Shown piece after piece: positions 24,636 to 32,489 of a DNA stretch of 64,000 nucleotides. Origin of the DNA: DASSFZ01 sp035292585 (GTDB taxonomy: Bacteria > Chloroflexota > Anaerolineae > Fen-1058); assembly GCA_035292585.1 (NCBI GenBank), contig DATDPU010000159.1, forward strand, positions 1-64,000. Direction: 5' to 3'. Under the pieces are notes generated by a model, which did no database searches, was not told the origin of the DNA, and saw only the letters and a program-made list of their open reading frames with translations. Each line of letters starts with the position of its first letter. Position 1 is the stretch's first letter. The position numbers and the translations under genes were made by a program.

Positions 24636-26045
24636 GTGACCCCCCGACACTTCTCCCATAGCGAGGCGACGAATACCGGGGCTTTCCCTGCCACGCCCTC
24701 GCTGCCGGTCGCCGAGGCGCAAACGGCAGCGCCGGACATGACGGGCCTGGTCTTCAAGCTGGCCTGGCCGGCAGTGATTGAGCAAGTCTTGATTGTCGGG
24801 GTCGACCTGACCGATCTGTTCATCGTCGGCCACCTGGGTGCGTCCGCGCTCTCCGCGGTTGGATTGACGGCGCAGGTGATGCTCCTGGCGATGGCTTTCT
24901 TCAGCGCGATCGGGACCGGCTGCATGGCGCTCGTGGCGCGGCACATTGGCGCGGGCGAGCGCGCCGACGCGGGTCGGGTCTTGCAACAATCTATCCTCGT
25001 CGCGGCGGGGTTAAGTGTAGCGGCTGGATCGGTCGCGTGGGTCTTGGCGCCGGACATTTTGCGTGGTCTGGGAGCCGAGCCGGACGTCGTCGAGTTGGGT
25101 GTTTCATTCATGCGCCTCATCGCGCTATCGCTGCCGCTGTTAGCGATCACGTACGTCGGCAATGCGGCGCTGCGCGCGGCCGGCGACACCCGTACACCGA
25201 TGCAGCTCACCGGTCTGCATCTGGCGCTCAACGCGGTGCTTGGTCTTTTCTTAGTCTACGGCCCGCCGCAACTGAACGTGAATGGGCTGGGTCTTGCGAC
25301 CAGCACGGCGCGCGGTGCGCTTGGGTTGTCGGTGCTCTGGCTGCTGTGGCGCGGCCAGCGGGGTATGCGCTTGACGCGAAACAATTGGAAACCCGATCCG
25401 GATCGCATCGCGCGCGTTCTGCGGGTGGGGTTGCCGGCCGGCATCGAGCAAATGCTGATGCAGTTCGCCTTGATCAGCGTGACGACGGTGATCACTGGAT
25501 TGGGAACGGTTCAGTACGCGGCGCACAACGTCAGCTTGCGCGTCATGTCGTTGTCGTATTTGCCGGGTTGGGGTTTTGCCGTGGCCGCCAGCGCGCTGGT
25601 CGGGCAGAGCCTCGGCGCGCATGATCCACGCCGCGCCCAGGCAAGCGTTCATGCCGCGCTTCGGCTGGCGTTCGGAATCATGGTGTTTCTGGGGGCGGCC
25701 TTGTACGTCCTGGCCGAACCAATCTCGCAACTGTTCACCGACGATCCGGGCGTGGTCGCTGCGAGTGTTTCGGCCATTCATGTGGCGGCGCTCGCGCAAC
25801 CCATCATGGCGGTGTCCTTTGTGTTCGTGCACTCGCTGCGCGGCGCAGGCGATACGCGCATGGTGCTGGCGATCACCGCCACTTCGATCTGGACGGTGCG
25901 GCTCGGCGTTGCTTATCTCGGTGTGCGCGTGCTGGGCTGGGGGCTGGCTGGCGCGTGGCTGGGTATCCTGGCCGACTTCGCCATGCGCGCGTCCTGCGGC
26001 TGGCTGCGCTTTCGCAGCGGGCGCTGGCAGAGAATTCGACTCTGA
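24636..26045 (+). CDS. MATE-family multidrug/toxin efflux transporter
   Basis: A 469-residue integral membrane protein with about twelve hydrophobic helices in two related halves. MATE landmarks include LAWPAVIEQVLIVGVDLTDLFIVGHLG at the start of the first bundle, AALRAAGDTRTPM in the first half and SLRGAGDTRMVL in the second. Members export cationic drugs or metabolites using Na+ or H+ gradients. The start is GTG at 24636, immediately after the preceding stop; an ATG at MTGLVFKLAW, about 34 codons in, is an alternative and would remove a non-conserved leader. Its operon position after the ChrB genes suggests a link to toxic-compound resistance. Confidence 0.9.
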   Translation: MTPRHFSHSEATNTGAFPATPSLPVAEAQTAAPDMTGLVFKLAWPAVIEQVLIVGVDLTDLFIVGHLGASALSAVGLTAQVMLLAMAFFSAIGTGCMALVARHIGAGERADAGRVLQQSILVAAGLSVAAGSVAWVLAPDILRGLGAEPDVVELGVSFMRLIALSLPLLAITYVGNAALRAAGDTRTPMQLTGLHLALNAVLGLFLVYGPPQLNVNGLGLATSTARGALGLSVLWLLWRGQRGMRLTRNNWKPDPDRIARVLRVGLPAGIEQMLMQFALISVTTVITGLGTVQYAAHNVSLRVMSLSYLPGWGFAVAASALVGQSLGAHDPRRAQASVHAALRLAFGIMVFLGAALYVLAEPISQLFTDDPGVVAASVSAIHVAALAQPIMAVSFVFVHSLRGAGDTRMVLAITATSIWTVRLGVAYLGVRVLGWGLAGAWLGILADFAMRASCGWLRFRSGRWQRIRL

Positions 26046-26085
26046 CTCTGACCCAGCCATGCTTAATCCTTCGGAATAAACGCAC

Positions 26086-27366
26086 ATGTCAGGTCGCTCC
26101 ACTTCGCGCGCCTGGGGCGCGCTGACCTCCGATAGTCGCCTCTTGTTCAGCGCGCGCGTCCTCCGCTTATTCGCGTATGGGTTCTTGTCGGTGATCCTCG
26201 TGTTGTATCTGGCGCAGGTCGGCCTGACGGCGGAACAAATCGGCCTGCTGCTGACCCTCGCGCTCATTGGCGATGCCGTCATCTCGCTCGGCATCACGTT
26301 GTCCGCCGATCGCATCGGCCGGCGGCGCATGCTCGTGCTCGGCGCGCTGCTCATGCTCCTGGCGGGGGTGGCGTTTATCCTGACGAGCCAGCCGCTGCTG
26401 CTCATGGCGGCTGCCTTGATCGGCGTGTTGAGTCCTACCGGAAATGAGATCGGGCCGTTCTTATCGATCGAGCAAGCTGCGCTGGCGCAACTCCTGCAAC
26501 CCAAAAGACGCACGCAGGCATTTGCCTGGTATAGCCTGGCCGGCTCGTTTGCCACTGCGACCGGTGCGTTGAGCGGCGGCCTGCTCGCTACCTATCTCCA
26601 GAGTTCGGGGCTGACACCGCTGGCGTCGTACCGGGTCGTGTTGCTGGGGTATGCCGGGAGCGGGCTCGTGCTCGTCGCGCTATTCTTGCGCCTATCTTCG
26701 TCAGTTGAAACTGCAAGCCCCGCGCGATCGATCCAAAGCGCTTTGGGTTTACACCGATCCCGAAATGTCGTCTTGAAGCTCAGCGCCCTGTTTGCGCTCG
26801 ATGCTTTTGCCGGCGCGTTTGTGGTACAGAGTATTGTGGCGTACTGGTTTTATACCCGATTCGGGGTGCAGGAAGATGTGTTAGGCGGTATTTTCTTCGG
26901 CGCGAATATCCTGGCGGGATTCTCGGCGCTGCTGGCCGCCCGGATCGCGGCGCGCATCGGGCTGGTGAATACCATGGTGTTTACCCACATCCCATCCAAC
27001 GTCTTGTTGTGTCTCGTGCCGTTCATGCCTACGTTGCCGTTGGCGATCGGCGTGCTCCTATCCCGTTTTGCGATCTCGCAAATGGACGTGCCGACGCGCC
27101 AGTCCTATACGCTGGCCGTGGTTGACCCCGATGAGCGGTCGGCTGCATCCGGCGTGACGACGATCGCGCGTTCGGTTGGGGCAGCGCTGTCTCCGTCGCT
27201 GGCCGGGCTTTTCCTGGCAACCCCTGCGCTCCTCGGTGCGCCATTCCTGGTCGCCGGCAGTCTGAAAATCGTCTACGATTTGCTGTTGTATCGCAACTTC
27301 AAAACGCTTAAACCACCCGAAGAGGCTGTCGATGTTCGGCCGGCCCAAGTCGATGTCGCCAAGTAA
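26086..27366 (+). CDS. Major facilitator superfamily transporter
   Basis: 426 residues with about twelve predicted helices. The MFS loop 2-3 motif is seen as SADRIGRRRMLVLG (about residues 73-86). GNEIGPFLSIEQAALAQL follows helix 4 and is shared with a group of bacterial MFS proteins of unknown substrate. The second half includes DVPTRQSYTLAVVDPDERSAASG. It starts 40 bp after the MATE gene and is probably cotranscribed with it. A consensus promoter for the pyrimidine genes begins 30 bp after its stop. The substrate cannot be inferred. Confidence 0.88.
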   Translation: MSGRSTSRAWGALTSDSRLLFSARVLRLFAYGFLSVILVLYLAQVGLTAEQIGLLLTLALIGDAVISLGITLSADRIGRRRMLVLGALLMLLAGVAFILTSQPLLLMAAALIGVLSPTGNEIGPFLSIEQAALAQLLQPKRRTQAFAWYSLAGSFATATGALSGGLLATYLQSSGLTPLASYRVVLLGYAGSGLVLVALFLRLSSSVETASPARSIQSALGLHRSRNVVLKLSALFALDAFAGAFVVQSIVAYWFYTRFGVQEDVLGGIFFGANILAGFSALLAARIAARIGLVNTMVFTHIPSNVLLCLVPFMPTLPLAIGVLLSRFAISQMDVPTRQSYTLAVVDPDERSAASGVTTIARSVGAALSPSLAGLFLATPALLGAPFLVAGSLKIVYDLLLYRNFKTLKPPEEAVDVRPAQVDVAK

Positions 27367-27396
27367 GCCTCGGAGATAGCCCTAAGAAATCAGCTC

Positions 27397-27425
27397 TTGA
27401 CTTATCGTAGCATTGGCGCTAGAAT
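27397..27425 (+). promoter_or_regulatory. Promoter of the pyrimidine biosynthesis operon
   Basis: TTGACT (27397-27402), 17-bp spacer, TAGAAT (27420-27425). Predicted start of transcription near 27432, giving a leader of about 170 nt before pyrB. Confidence 0.85.
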
Positions 27426-27447
27426 GTCGCGCGACGTGGGACAAGAC

Positions 27448-27543
27448 ATGCGAGTAACCAGACGGAGCACGGCACATAGACCGATCGATGCCGCGCGGGG
27501 ACGCCCCCGTATCGAGTGGTTTTCATCAGACCTTTGGGTATGA
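27448..27543 (+). CDS. Putative pyr leader peptide (31 codons)
   Basis: An ATG 23 bp after the -10 box opens a 31-codon frame beginning MRVTRRSTAHRP and ending IEWFSSDLWV. A weak Shine-Dalgarno (GTGGGA) lies about 8 bp upstream. The TGA stop (27541-27543) falls exactly in the loop of the terminator hairpin at 27528-27557. A ribosome that has reached the end would cover the 5' arm and block the hairpin. This is the geometry of the enterobacterial pyrBI attenuator, where UTP level sets how closely the ribosome follows RNA polymerase. Whether the peptide is translated is not shown by sequence alone. Confidence 0.5.
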   Translation: MRVTRRSTAHRPIDAARGRPRIEWFSSDLWV

Positions 27544-27563
27544 TTGCCCAAAGGTCTTTTTTT
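27528..27563 (+). terminator. Attenuator-type intrinsic terminator in the pyr leader
   Basis: A perfect 11-bp stem AGACCTTTGGG (27528-27538) / CCCAAAGGTCT (27547-27557), 8-nt loop, followed by a run of seven T. It lies between the operon promoter and pyrB, so it must be read through for pyr expression. No clear PyrR-binding sequence was found in the leader. Confidence 0.88.
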
Positions 27564-27600
27564 GCCTGTCCCACGAATTCCCGTTGGAGGAGAACCTGCT

Positions 27601-28536
27601 ATGAGCAACCCGTTGGCCGGCCGCGACCTCATTTCGATCGCCGATCTGAGCACAGCCGAGATTCGCGCGGTGCTCGACCGGGCGCGCGTCTACGAAGATG
27701 CGCTTGGCGCTGGGCGCTCGCTCAAGCTGCTTGATGGCCGAATCCTTGCGACCTTGTTTTACGAACCGAGCACGCGCACGCGCCTCTCGTTCGAGAGCGC
27801 GATGCAGCGACTGGGCGGCAGTGTGTTGAGCGTGGCCGAGGCGAAGACTTCGTCGAGCGCGGCCAAAGGCGAAACGCTGTTTGACACCGGGCGCATGATC
27901 GAAGGCTATGCCGACGTGGCGGTGATCCGCAATCCGCTCGTCGGTTCGGCGCGTGAGCTGGCTGAGGGCGCCGCCATCCCGGTGATCAACGGCGGCGATG
28001 GCGTGGGCGAGCACCCGACGCAGGCGCTGCTCGATCTGTACACCATCGAGCGCGAGAAGGGGACGATCGACGGGCTGCACATCGCGCTGGTCGGCGACTT
28101 GAAGAATGGGCGCACGGTTCACTCGCTGGCGCAAGCGTTGAGCCGGTTCGAAGTCGAGTTGACGTTCGTCGCGCCCGAGGCGCTGCGCATGCCCGCTGAA
28201 GTCACCGCCGGGCTGAACACCAACGGCGCGCGAGTCTCAGAGTCGAGCGATCTGGCGCGCGCGTTGCAGCAGGCCGATGTGGCTTACATTACGCGCATCC
28301 AGAAAGAACGATTTGCCGACCTGGCCGAATACGAAGCGCTGAAAGGCGCTTACGTCGTCGATCGGAAACTGGTTGAAGCGAGCAACCCCGATGTGCGCAT
28401 TCTGCACCCCTTGCCGCGCGTCGATGAGATTGCCAGGGACACCGATGCGATGACGAACGCCGCCTACTTCCGCCAGGCGCGCAACGGCGTGTATGTGCGG
28501 ATGGCGCTGCTGGCGATGCTGCTGGATGCGGTTTGA
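27601..28536 (+). CDS. pyrB: Aspartate carbamoyltransferase catalytic subunit
   Basis: A 311-residue ATCase catalytic chain, normal length. It makes carbamoyl-aspartate, the first committed step of pyrimidine synthesis. The carbamoyl-phosphate loop FYEPSTRTRLSFESAM is near residues 48-63; SSAAKGET (the lysine loop), GDGVGEHPTQALLDLYTI and LHPLPRVDEI follow. ATG at 27601 has GGAGGAG upstream. It is the first gene after the promoter, leader ORF and attenuator. No pyrI regulatory chain is seen, and the DHOase gene is separate (33564). Confidence 0.97.
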   Translation: MSNPLAGRDLISIADLSTAEIRAVLDRARVYEDALGAGRSLKLLDGRILATLFYEPSTRTRLSFESAMQRLGGSVLSVAEAKTSSSAAKGETLFDTGRMIEGYADVAVIRNPLVGSARELAEGAAIPVINGGDGVGEHPTQALLDLYTIEREKGTIDGLHIALVGDLKNGRTVHSLAQALSRFEVELTFVAPEALRMPAEVTAGLNTNGARVSESSDLARALQQADVAYITRIQKERFADLAEYEALKGAYVVDRKLVEASNPDVRILHPLPRVDEIARDTDAMTNAAYFRQARNGVYVRMALLAMLLDAV

Positions 28537-28582
28537 TAGGTTGATGGTTGGATAGTTGGTGTGTTCATTGCAAGGAGGAGCA

Positions 28583-28882
28583 ATGGCTTATCAGGATATC
28601 GAGGAGTCGAGGTTGTATCGGCTGGCGGAAGAAATCGCGGAGGAAGTGTGGGATATCGTGAGAGGCTCCATCAAAGAAACCCGCTGGCACTTGCGGCGCG
28701 CAGTCAAGCGCCACCTGCTGAATCAAGCACAGTTCGACGGCTGGGTGGTCAAGCTCGAACAGGCAGCCAAGAACCTGAATGGCTACGTGGCTTTCCAGAA
28801 GACCCGTGTATTGAAAGACGAAGGCGTTGAATACACACATGAATTTACACCGGGTGAATACCTCGATGACCCAACCAACTAG
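28583..28882 (+). CDS. Small helical protein of unknown function within the pyr operon
   Basis: 99 residues behind a strong AAGGAGGAG. The N-terminal half (YQDIEESRLYRLAEEIAEEVW) looks like the first helix of the S23/four-helix-bundle proteins, but the rest (KETRWHLRRAVKRHLL, FDGWVVKLEQAAKNLNGYVAF) does not keep that family's conserved second half, so this is only a hint. Its last residues and stop (DDPTN) are encoded by a CCAA tetranucleotide tract, and the pyrF start lies inside its 3' end. Position between pyrB and pyrF implies coexpression with pyrimidine synthesis. Confidence 0.6.
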   Translation: MAYQDIEESRLYRLAEEIAEEVWDIVRGSIKETRWHLRRAVKRHLLNQAQFDGWVVKLEQAAKNLNGYVAFQKTRVLKDEGVEYTHEFTPGEYLDDPTN

Positions 28883-29735
28883 CCAACCAGCCAACCAGCC
28901 AACCCCCAAGCCCTTCCTTCAGAAGCTCGCCCAGGCACAGGCGCGCAACAACTCCTGGGTCTGTGTCGGGCTTGATGTGGTCGTGGCGCAGATGCCGCTG
29001 CCGCTGGCGAAGGTGGACGACCCCATGTTTCCCTTTGCGCGCGACATCATCGACGCGACGAAAGACCTGGTCTCGGCCTACAAACCCAACCTCGGCTTCT
29101 TCCTGGCCGAAGGCGCGGCGGGCATGATCGCGCTGGAACGCCTGGTGCGCTACATTCCCGATGACATCCCGATTATCCTCGATGCGAAATCGGCTGACAT
29201 TGGCAGCACGGCGGAGCAGTATGCGCGCGCCGCCTTTGAAGCCTTTCGCGCCGATGCGGTGACGGTGAACCCCTACCTCGGCGAGGATGGCATCGCGCCA
29301 TTCCTCAAGTACGCGGATCGCTGCGCGATCGTGCTGGCCCGCACCTCGAACCCCAGCGCAGGCTTACTACAAAGCTTGCCTGCCGGCGAGAGCACTGTCG
29401 ACGAGTTGATCGCGCGCAAAACGGTCGAGTGGGACGAGCGCTATCCGGGCGCGTGCGGCTTGGTCGTCGGCGCGACTGCGCCCGAAGCATTGGCCCGCAT
29501 GCGATCGATCGCGCCCGCCCTGCCATTCTTGATTCCCGGCATTGGCGCGCAGGGCGGCGATCTGGCCTCGGCGGTTGCGCACGGCTCAACTCGATCCGGC
29601 ATCGGCCCGATCATCAATGCCTCGCGTAGCATCCTGTACGCTTCGTCCAAAACCGACTTCGCCGAAGCCGCGCGCGCGGCAACGCTCACTCTCCGTGATG
29701 CGATCAACAGGTTGAGGCAGCTGGCAATTTGGTAA
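28866..29735 (+). CDS. pyrF: Orotidine 5'-phosphate decarboxylase, group 2
   Basis: 289 residues. PyrF converts OMP to UMP. The group 2 hallmark DAKSADIGSTAEQYA carries the catalytic Asp-Lys-Asp array (usually DAKRGDIGST). WVCVGLD, NPYLGEDGIAPFL, LARTSNPSAG and PFLIPGIGAQGGD are also typical. ATG at 28866 overlaps the previous gene by 17 bp. The N-terminal stretch TQPTSQPANQPTPKP is encoded by CCAA-type tetranucleotide repeat and is not part of the fold. The preceding gene's stop lies inside the same repeat, so translational coupling is likely. Confidence 0.95.
   Translation: MTQPTSQPANQPTPKPFLQKLAQAQARNNSWVCVGLDVVVAQMPLPLAKVDDPMFPFARDIIDATKDLVSAYKPNLGFFLAEGAAGMIALERLVRYIPDDIPIILDAKSADIGSTAEQYARAAFEAFRADAVTVNPYLGEDGIAPFLKYADRCAIVLARTSNPSAGLLQSLPAGESTVDELIARKTVEWDERYPGACGLVVGATAPEALARMRSIAPALPFLIPGIGAQGGDLASAVAHGSTRSGIGPIINASRSILYASSKTDFAEAARAATLTLRDAINRLRQLAIW
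28870..28905. repeat. CCAA tetranucleotide tract spanning the gene junction into pyrF
   Basis: CCAACCAACTAGCCAACC and further CCAACCAG units. It encodes the C-terminus of the small protein in one frame and the N-terminus of PyrF in another. Confidence 0.85.
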
Positions 29736-29771
29736 TTGGTAGATTAGTGACAGGTAGGTGAGGAGGAATCG

Positions 29772-30482
29772 ATGCAGAGGGTTCAATCGGCCCGATCGAA
29801 GCGGCAGCCCCACTCGATGAAGCGCCCTGCACGCAGAAAACCAATTTCCCAACCGCCGCGCCTCTACGGCTATAAGGAAGCGCGGCGGCTGTCCCACTCT
29901 ACCATCGCCGTTGCCCTCTTCGACATCGGCGCGGTGAAATTCGGGGAGTTCAAATTGAAGTCGGGCCTGTTGTCGCCGATTTATATCGATTTGCGCCTGT
30001 TGGCTTCTCATCCGAAACTGTTGCAGCAGATCGCATCGTGCATGGCGGCGATCGCGAAGACAATCCAGTTCGACCGGCTGGCGGCCATCCCGTATGCGGC
30101 GTTACCCATCGGCGTGGCCGTCTCGCTCGTGATGAACCGGCCGTTGATTTACACGCGCAAGGAAGTGAAAGATTACGGCACCGCGCGCCCGATCGAGGGC
30201 GAGTATCTTGCCGGTGAAACGGTGTTGCTGATCGACGATCTGATCACGAAGGGTCACAGCAAGCTCGAGGCGATCGCCCCGCTGGTCGCCGTGGGGTTGA
30301 GCGTCAAAGATATTCTCGTGTTGATCGATCGTGAGCAGGGTGGGGCGGGCGAGTTGGAGCGCGCGGGCTACCGGCTGCACGCGGTCCTCACGTTGACGGC
30401 GCTCCTCGATGTGCTCGTGCGCCGCAGGAAAATCACGGCTGAGAAGCGGGGGGAGGTTTTAGAGTGGATACGGCGCAACTAA
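29772..30482 (+). CDS. pyrE: Orotate phosphoribosyltransferase
   Basis: 236 residues. It joins orotate and PRPP to give OMP. The PRPP loop is VLLIDDLITKGHSKLEA (about residues 155-171), a variant of the usual VIDDVITTGGS. FGEFKLKSGLLSPIYIDLR and RKEVKDYGTARPIEGEY (the flexible catalytic loop with Lys) are clear. The first about 35 residues are basic and not conserved; an internal ATG at 29817 may be the true start. The 3' end overlaps pyrD by 19 bp. Confidence 0.95.
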   Translation: MQRVQSARSKRQPHSMKRPARRKPISQPPRLYGYKEARRLSHSTIAVALFDIGAVKFGEFKLKSGLLSPIYIDLRLLASHPKLLQQIASCMAAIAKTIQFDRLAAIPYAALPIGVAVSLVMNRPLIYTRKEVKDYGTARPIEGEYLAGETVLLIDDLITKGHSKLEAIAPLVAVGLSVKDILVLIDREQGGAGELERAGYRLHAVLTLTALLDVLVRRRKITAEKRGEVLEWIRRN

Positions 30483-31447
30483 CAAACCAACAAACGAACC
30501 AACTAACCGGCGCGCCCGACCTAGCCGTGACGCTTGCCGGTGTGAAACTGCGCAACCCGACTGTCCTGGCTTCCGGCATCCTGGGGTTGAGCCAGGAAGT
30601 GTTCGGGCGGATCGCCGAATCGGGCATCGGCGCGATCACGACCAAGTCGTGCAGCCTCAAACCGCGCCCCGGCTATCACAACCCGACGATCGTCGATTGG
30701 GGTGAAGGGCTGATCAACGCGGTCGGCCTATCGAATCCGGGCGTCGAAGTGATGGTCGAAGAGATTCGCGAGGCGCGCAAACAGCTCAAGCCGTTGGGCG
30801 TGCCGATCATCGCCAGTATCTTCGCCGACACCGTCTACGACTTTGGCACCGTCGCGCGTTACGTCAGCGAAGCGGAACCCGATTTGATCGAAGTCAACAT
30901 CTCCTGCCCGAACCTGGATGCGCGCTTCGAGCAGATGTTTGCAGCCAGCCCGTATGTGTCGGCCCAGGTCACGCGCCGGGTCAAGGCCAGCACACGCATC
31001 CCGATCCTGGTGAAGCTCTCGCCCAACGTCGAGAGCATCGCCGCGGTTGCTAAAGAGGTCGTCACGGCGGGCGCCGACGGCTTGACGGTGATCAACAGCC
31101 TCGGCCCCGGCATCGTGATCGACATCGAGTCGGGCTATCCGGTTCTCGCTAACCGCTGGGGCGGCGTCAGCGGGCCGGCCATCCGGCCCATCGCCGTGAA
31201 ATGTGTACGCGATGTGGCGCAGGCTGTGCCCGGTGTGCCGATCGTCGGCACCGGCGGCGTGACGACGGCGCGTGATGCGATCGAGATGCTGCTGGTCGGA
31301 TCGACGGCGGTCGGTATCGGCAGCGCGATCAACTGGCGCGGGCTTGACGTGTTCCAGGAAGTCGCCGAGGGCGTCGCCGAGTACATGCGTCGGCACACGC
31401 ACGCAGCGATCGCTGAATTCAGGGGGAAGGCGCTTGCACACTGTTAG
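30464..31447 (+). CDS. pyrD: Dihydroorotate dehydrogenase, class 1B catalytic subunit
   Basis: A 327-residue FMN barrel. It oxidises dihydroorotate to orotate. VLASGILGLSQEVFGRI, TTKSCSLKPRPGYHNPTI and INAVGLSNPG are the N-terminal loops. The catalytic cysteine of class 1 enzymes is in EVNISCPNLD; VKLSPNV and GTGGVTTARDAIEMLLVGS bind FMN. The adjacent PyrK-like gene marks it as class 1B, which passes electrons to NAD+. GTG at 30464 overlaps pyrE. The first residues after MDT (AQLTNQQTNQLTG) are translated tetranucleotide repeat. Confidence 0.95.
   Translation: MDTAQLTNQQTNQLTGAPDLAVTLAGVKLRNPTVLASGILGLSQEVFGRIAESGIGAITTKSCSLKPRPGYHNPTIVDWGEGLINAVGLSNPGVEVMVEEIREARKQLKPLGVPIIASIFADTVYDFGTVARYVSEAEPDLIEVNISCPNLDARFEQMFAASPYVSAQVTRRVKASTRIPILVKLSPNVESIAAVAKEVVTAGADGLTVINSLGPGIVIDIESGYPVLANRWGGVSGPAIRPIAVKCVRDVAQAVPGVPIVGTGGVTTARDAIEMLLVGSTAVGIGSAINWRGLDVFQEVAEGVAEYMRRHTHAAIAEFRGKALAHC
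30477..30508. repeat. AACC/AACA tract at the pyrE-pyrD overlap
   Basis: AACTAACAAACCAACAAACG followed by AACCAACTAACC. It supplies the pyrE stop and the N-terminal residues 5-16 of PyrD. Confidence 0.8.
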
Positions 31448-31468
31448 ATCGGAATCGGAGTCGGCGTT

Positions 31469-31560
31469 TGTAGGAGGCGACTCCCGTCGCCGACAGTCGG
31501 CATCGGGAAGGTCGGCATCGGGGTCGGCATCGGGGTCGGCATCGGGAGATGCCTCCTACA
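31469..31560. repeat. TGTAGGAGGC-ended palindromic element, pyrD-pyrK junction
   Basis: 92 bp with terminal inverted repeats TGTAGGAGGC (31469-31478) and GCCTCCTACA (31551-31560). The interior has a GTCGCCGACAGTCGGC hairpin and GGGTCGGCATC repeats. In the pyrK frame it reads VGGDSRRRQSASG...SGDASY, the same frame as in the copies at 45768 and 51111. Confidence 0.9.
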
Positions 31561-31592
31561 CAGATACCTCCTCCAAGAATGGGTTGGGCGAT

Positions 31593-32387
31593 ATGAATTT
31601 TTCGCAGCTGCCCAGGACCGTTCGTATCAGACAAATCGTGCGCGAGACACGCGCGGTTTCGACCTTTGTGCTCGATACATCGATCGGGGCGGAGCCGGGG
31701 CAATTTCTGATGGTGTGGCTGCCCGGCATCGACGAGAAACCGATCAGCATTGCCTGGCCCGATCCGCTGACGATCACCGTCGCCAAGGTGGGCGAATGGA
31801 GCGCGGCGCTGCACGATCGTAAAGTGGGCGACTTCATCGGGATTCGCGGGCCGTATGGCCGGCCGTATCGAATCATGCCCGATCGCCCGGCGCTGCTGGT
31901 GGGCGGCGGCTACGGCGCAGCGCCGTTGCACTATCTGGCTACGGAGATGAAATTGCGCGGGCTGAACGTTGCGGTTGCGCTGGGCGCTCGGCGCGCCGAC
32001 GATCTGATCTTCGTCGATCGCTTCGAGCGGCTCGGCGTCGAGCTTTTGCTGGCAACCGAAGACGGCTCGGTCGGCGCGAAAGGCTACGTCACCGTCGCCG
32101 TCGAAAACCATTTATCCAACCATCCAACTACCCAACCGACCCTTTACGCCTGCGGGCCAGAAGGTCTTCTCGTCGCGCTGCACCGGATCAGCCGCGAGCG
32201 GAATGTCCCTGCCCAGTTGAGCGTCGAGCGTTATATGAAGTGCGGCTTCGGCATCTGCGGCCAGTGCGCGCTCGACGACATCCTCACCTGTGTCGATGGC
32301 CCGGTGCTCGATGCCGAGCAGCTCGACGGCAAGCATGACTTTGGGAAGTATCATCGCACGGCGACGGGGCGCAGGCTGCCGGTGTAA
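31593..32387 (+). CDS. pyrK: Dihydroorotate dehydrogenase electron-transfer subunit (PyrK-like, FAD and [2Fe-2S])
   Basis: 264 residues from the ATG at 31593. The FAD/ferredoxin-reductase fold shows PGQFLMVWLPGIDEKPISI, GIRGPYGRPYRI and LLVGGGYGAAPLHYLA. The C-terminal [2Fe-2S] loop is CGFGICGQC followed by a fourth Cys in DILTC. It accepts electrons from PyrD. The frame is also open upstream: a TTG at 31434 overlaps the pyrD end, has AGGGGGAAGG before it, and would add 53 residues encoded mostly by the palindromic element. Which start is used is unresolved. A short loop (LSNHPTTQPT, near 32110-32140) is translated tetranucleotide repeat between two conserved strands. Confidence 0.9.
   Translation: MNFSQLPRTVRIRQIVRETRAVSTFVLDTSIGAEPGQFLMVWLPGIDEKPISIAWPDPLTITVAKVGEWSAALHDRKVGDFIGIRGPYGRPYRIMPDRPALLVGGGYGAAPLHYLATEMKLRGLNVAVALGARRADDLIFVDRFERLGVELLLATEDGSVGAKGYVTVAVENHLSNHPTTQPTLYACGPEGLLVALHRISRERNVPAQLSVERYMKCGFGICGQCALDDILTCVDGPVLDAEQLDGKHDFGKYHRTATGRRLPV
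32106..32141. repeat. Short CCAA tract inside pyrK
   Basis: ATTTATCCAACCATCCAACT and continuing CCAACC units. It encodes a loop just before the conserved strand LYACGPEGLL. Confidence 0.65.
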
Positions 32388-32453
32388 GGCAACGAATCGG
32401 CAACGGATAAACGAATGCTCCCAAACGGTATTCGTTTATTCGCTGTTTATTCG

Positions 32454-32482
32454 TTGCACGATTCCCCCATCTTGATTACAAT
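32454..32482 (+). promoter_or_regulatory. Promoter of the LysM-C39 gene (leaderless)
   Basis: TTGCAC (32454-32459), 17-bp spacer, TACAAT (32477-32482). Seven bases later comes the GTG at 32490, which coincides with the expected transcription start. No Shine-Dalgarno is seen. Confidence 0.65.
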
Positions 32483-32489
32483 TCACACC

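Noticed and set aside
27432..27600. PyrR-dependent attenuation of the pyr operon
   Set aside because: No convincing PyrR-binding stem-loop sequence was seen in the leader and no pyrR gene is in the operon. The leader-peptide geometry explains the hairpin better.
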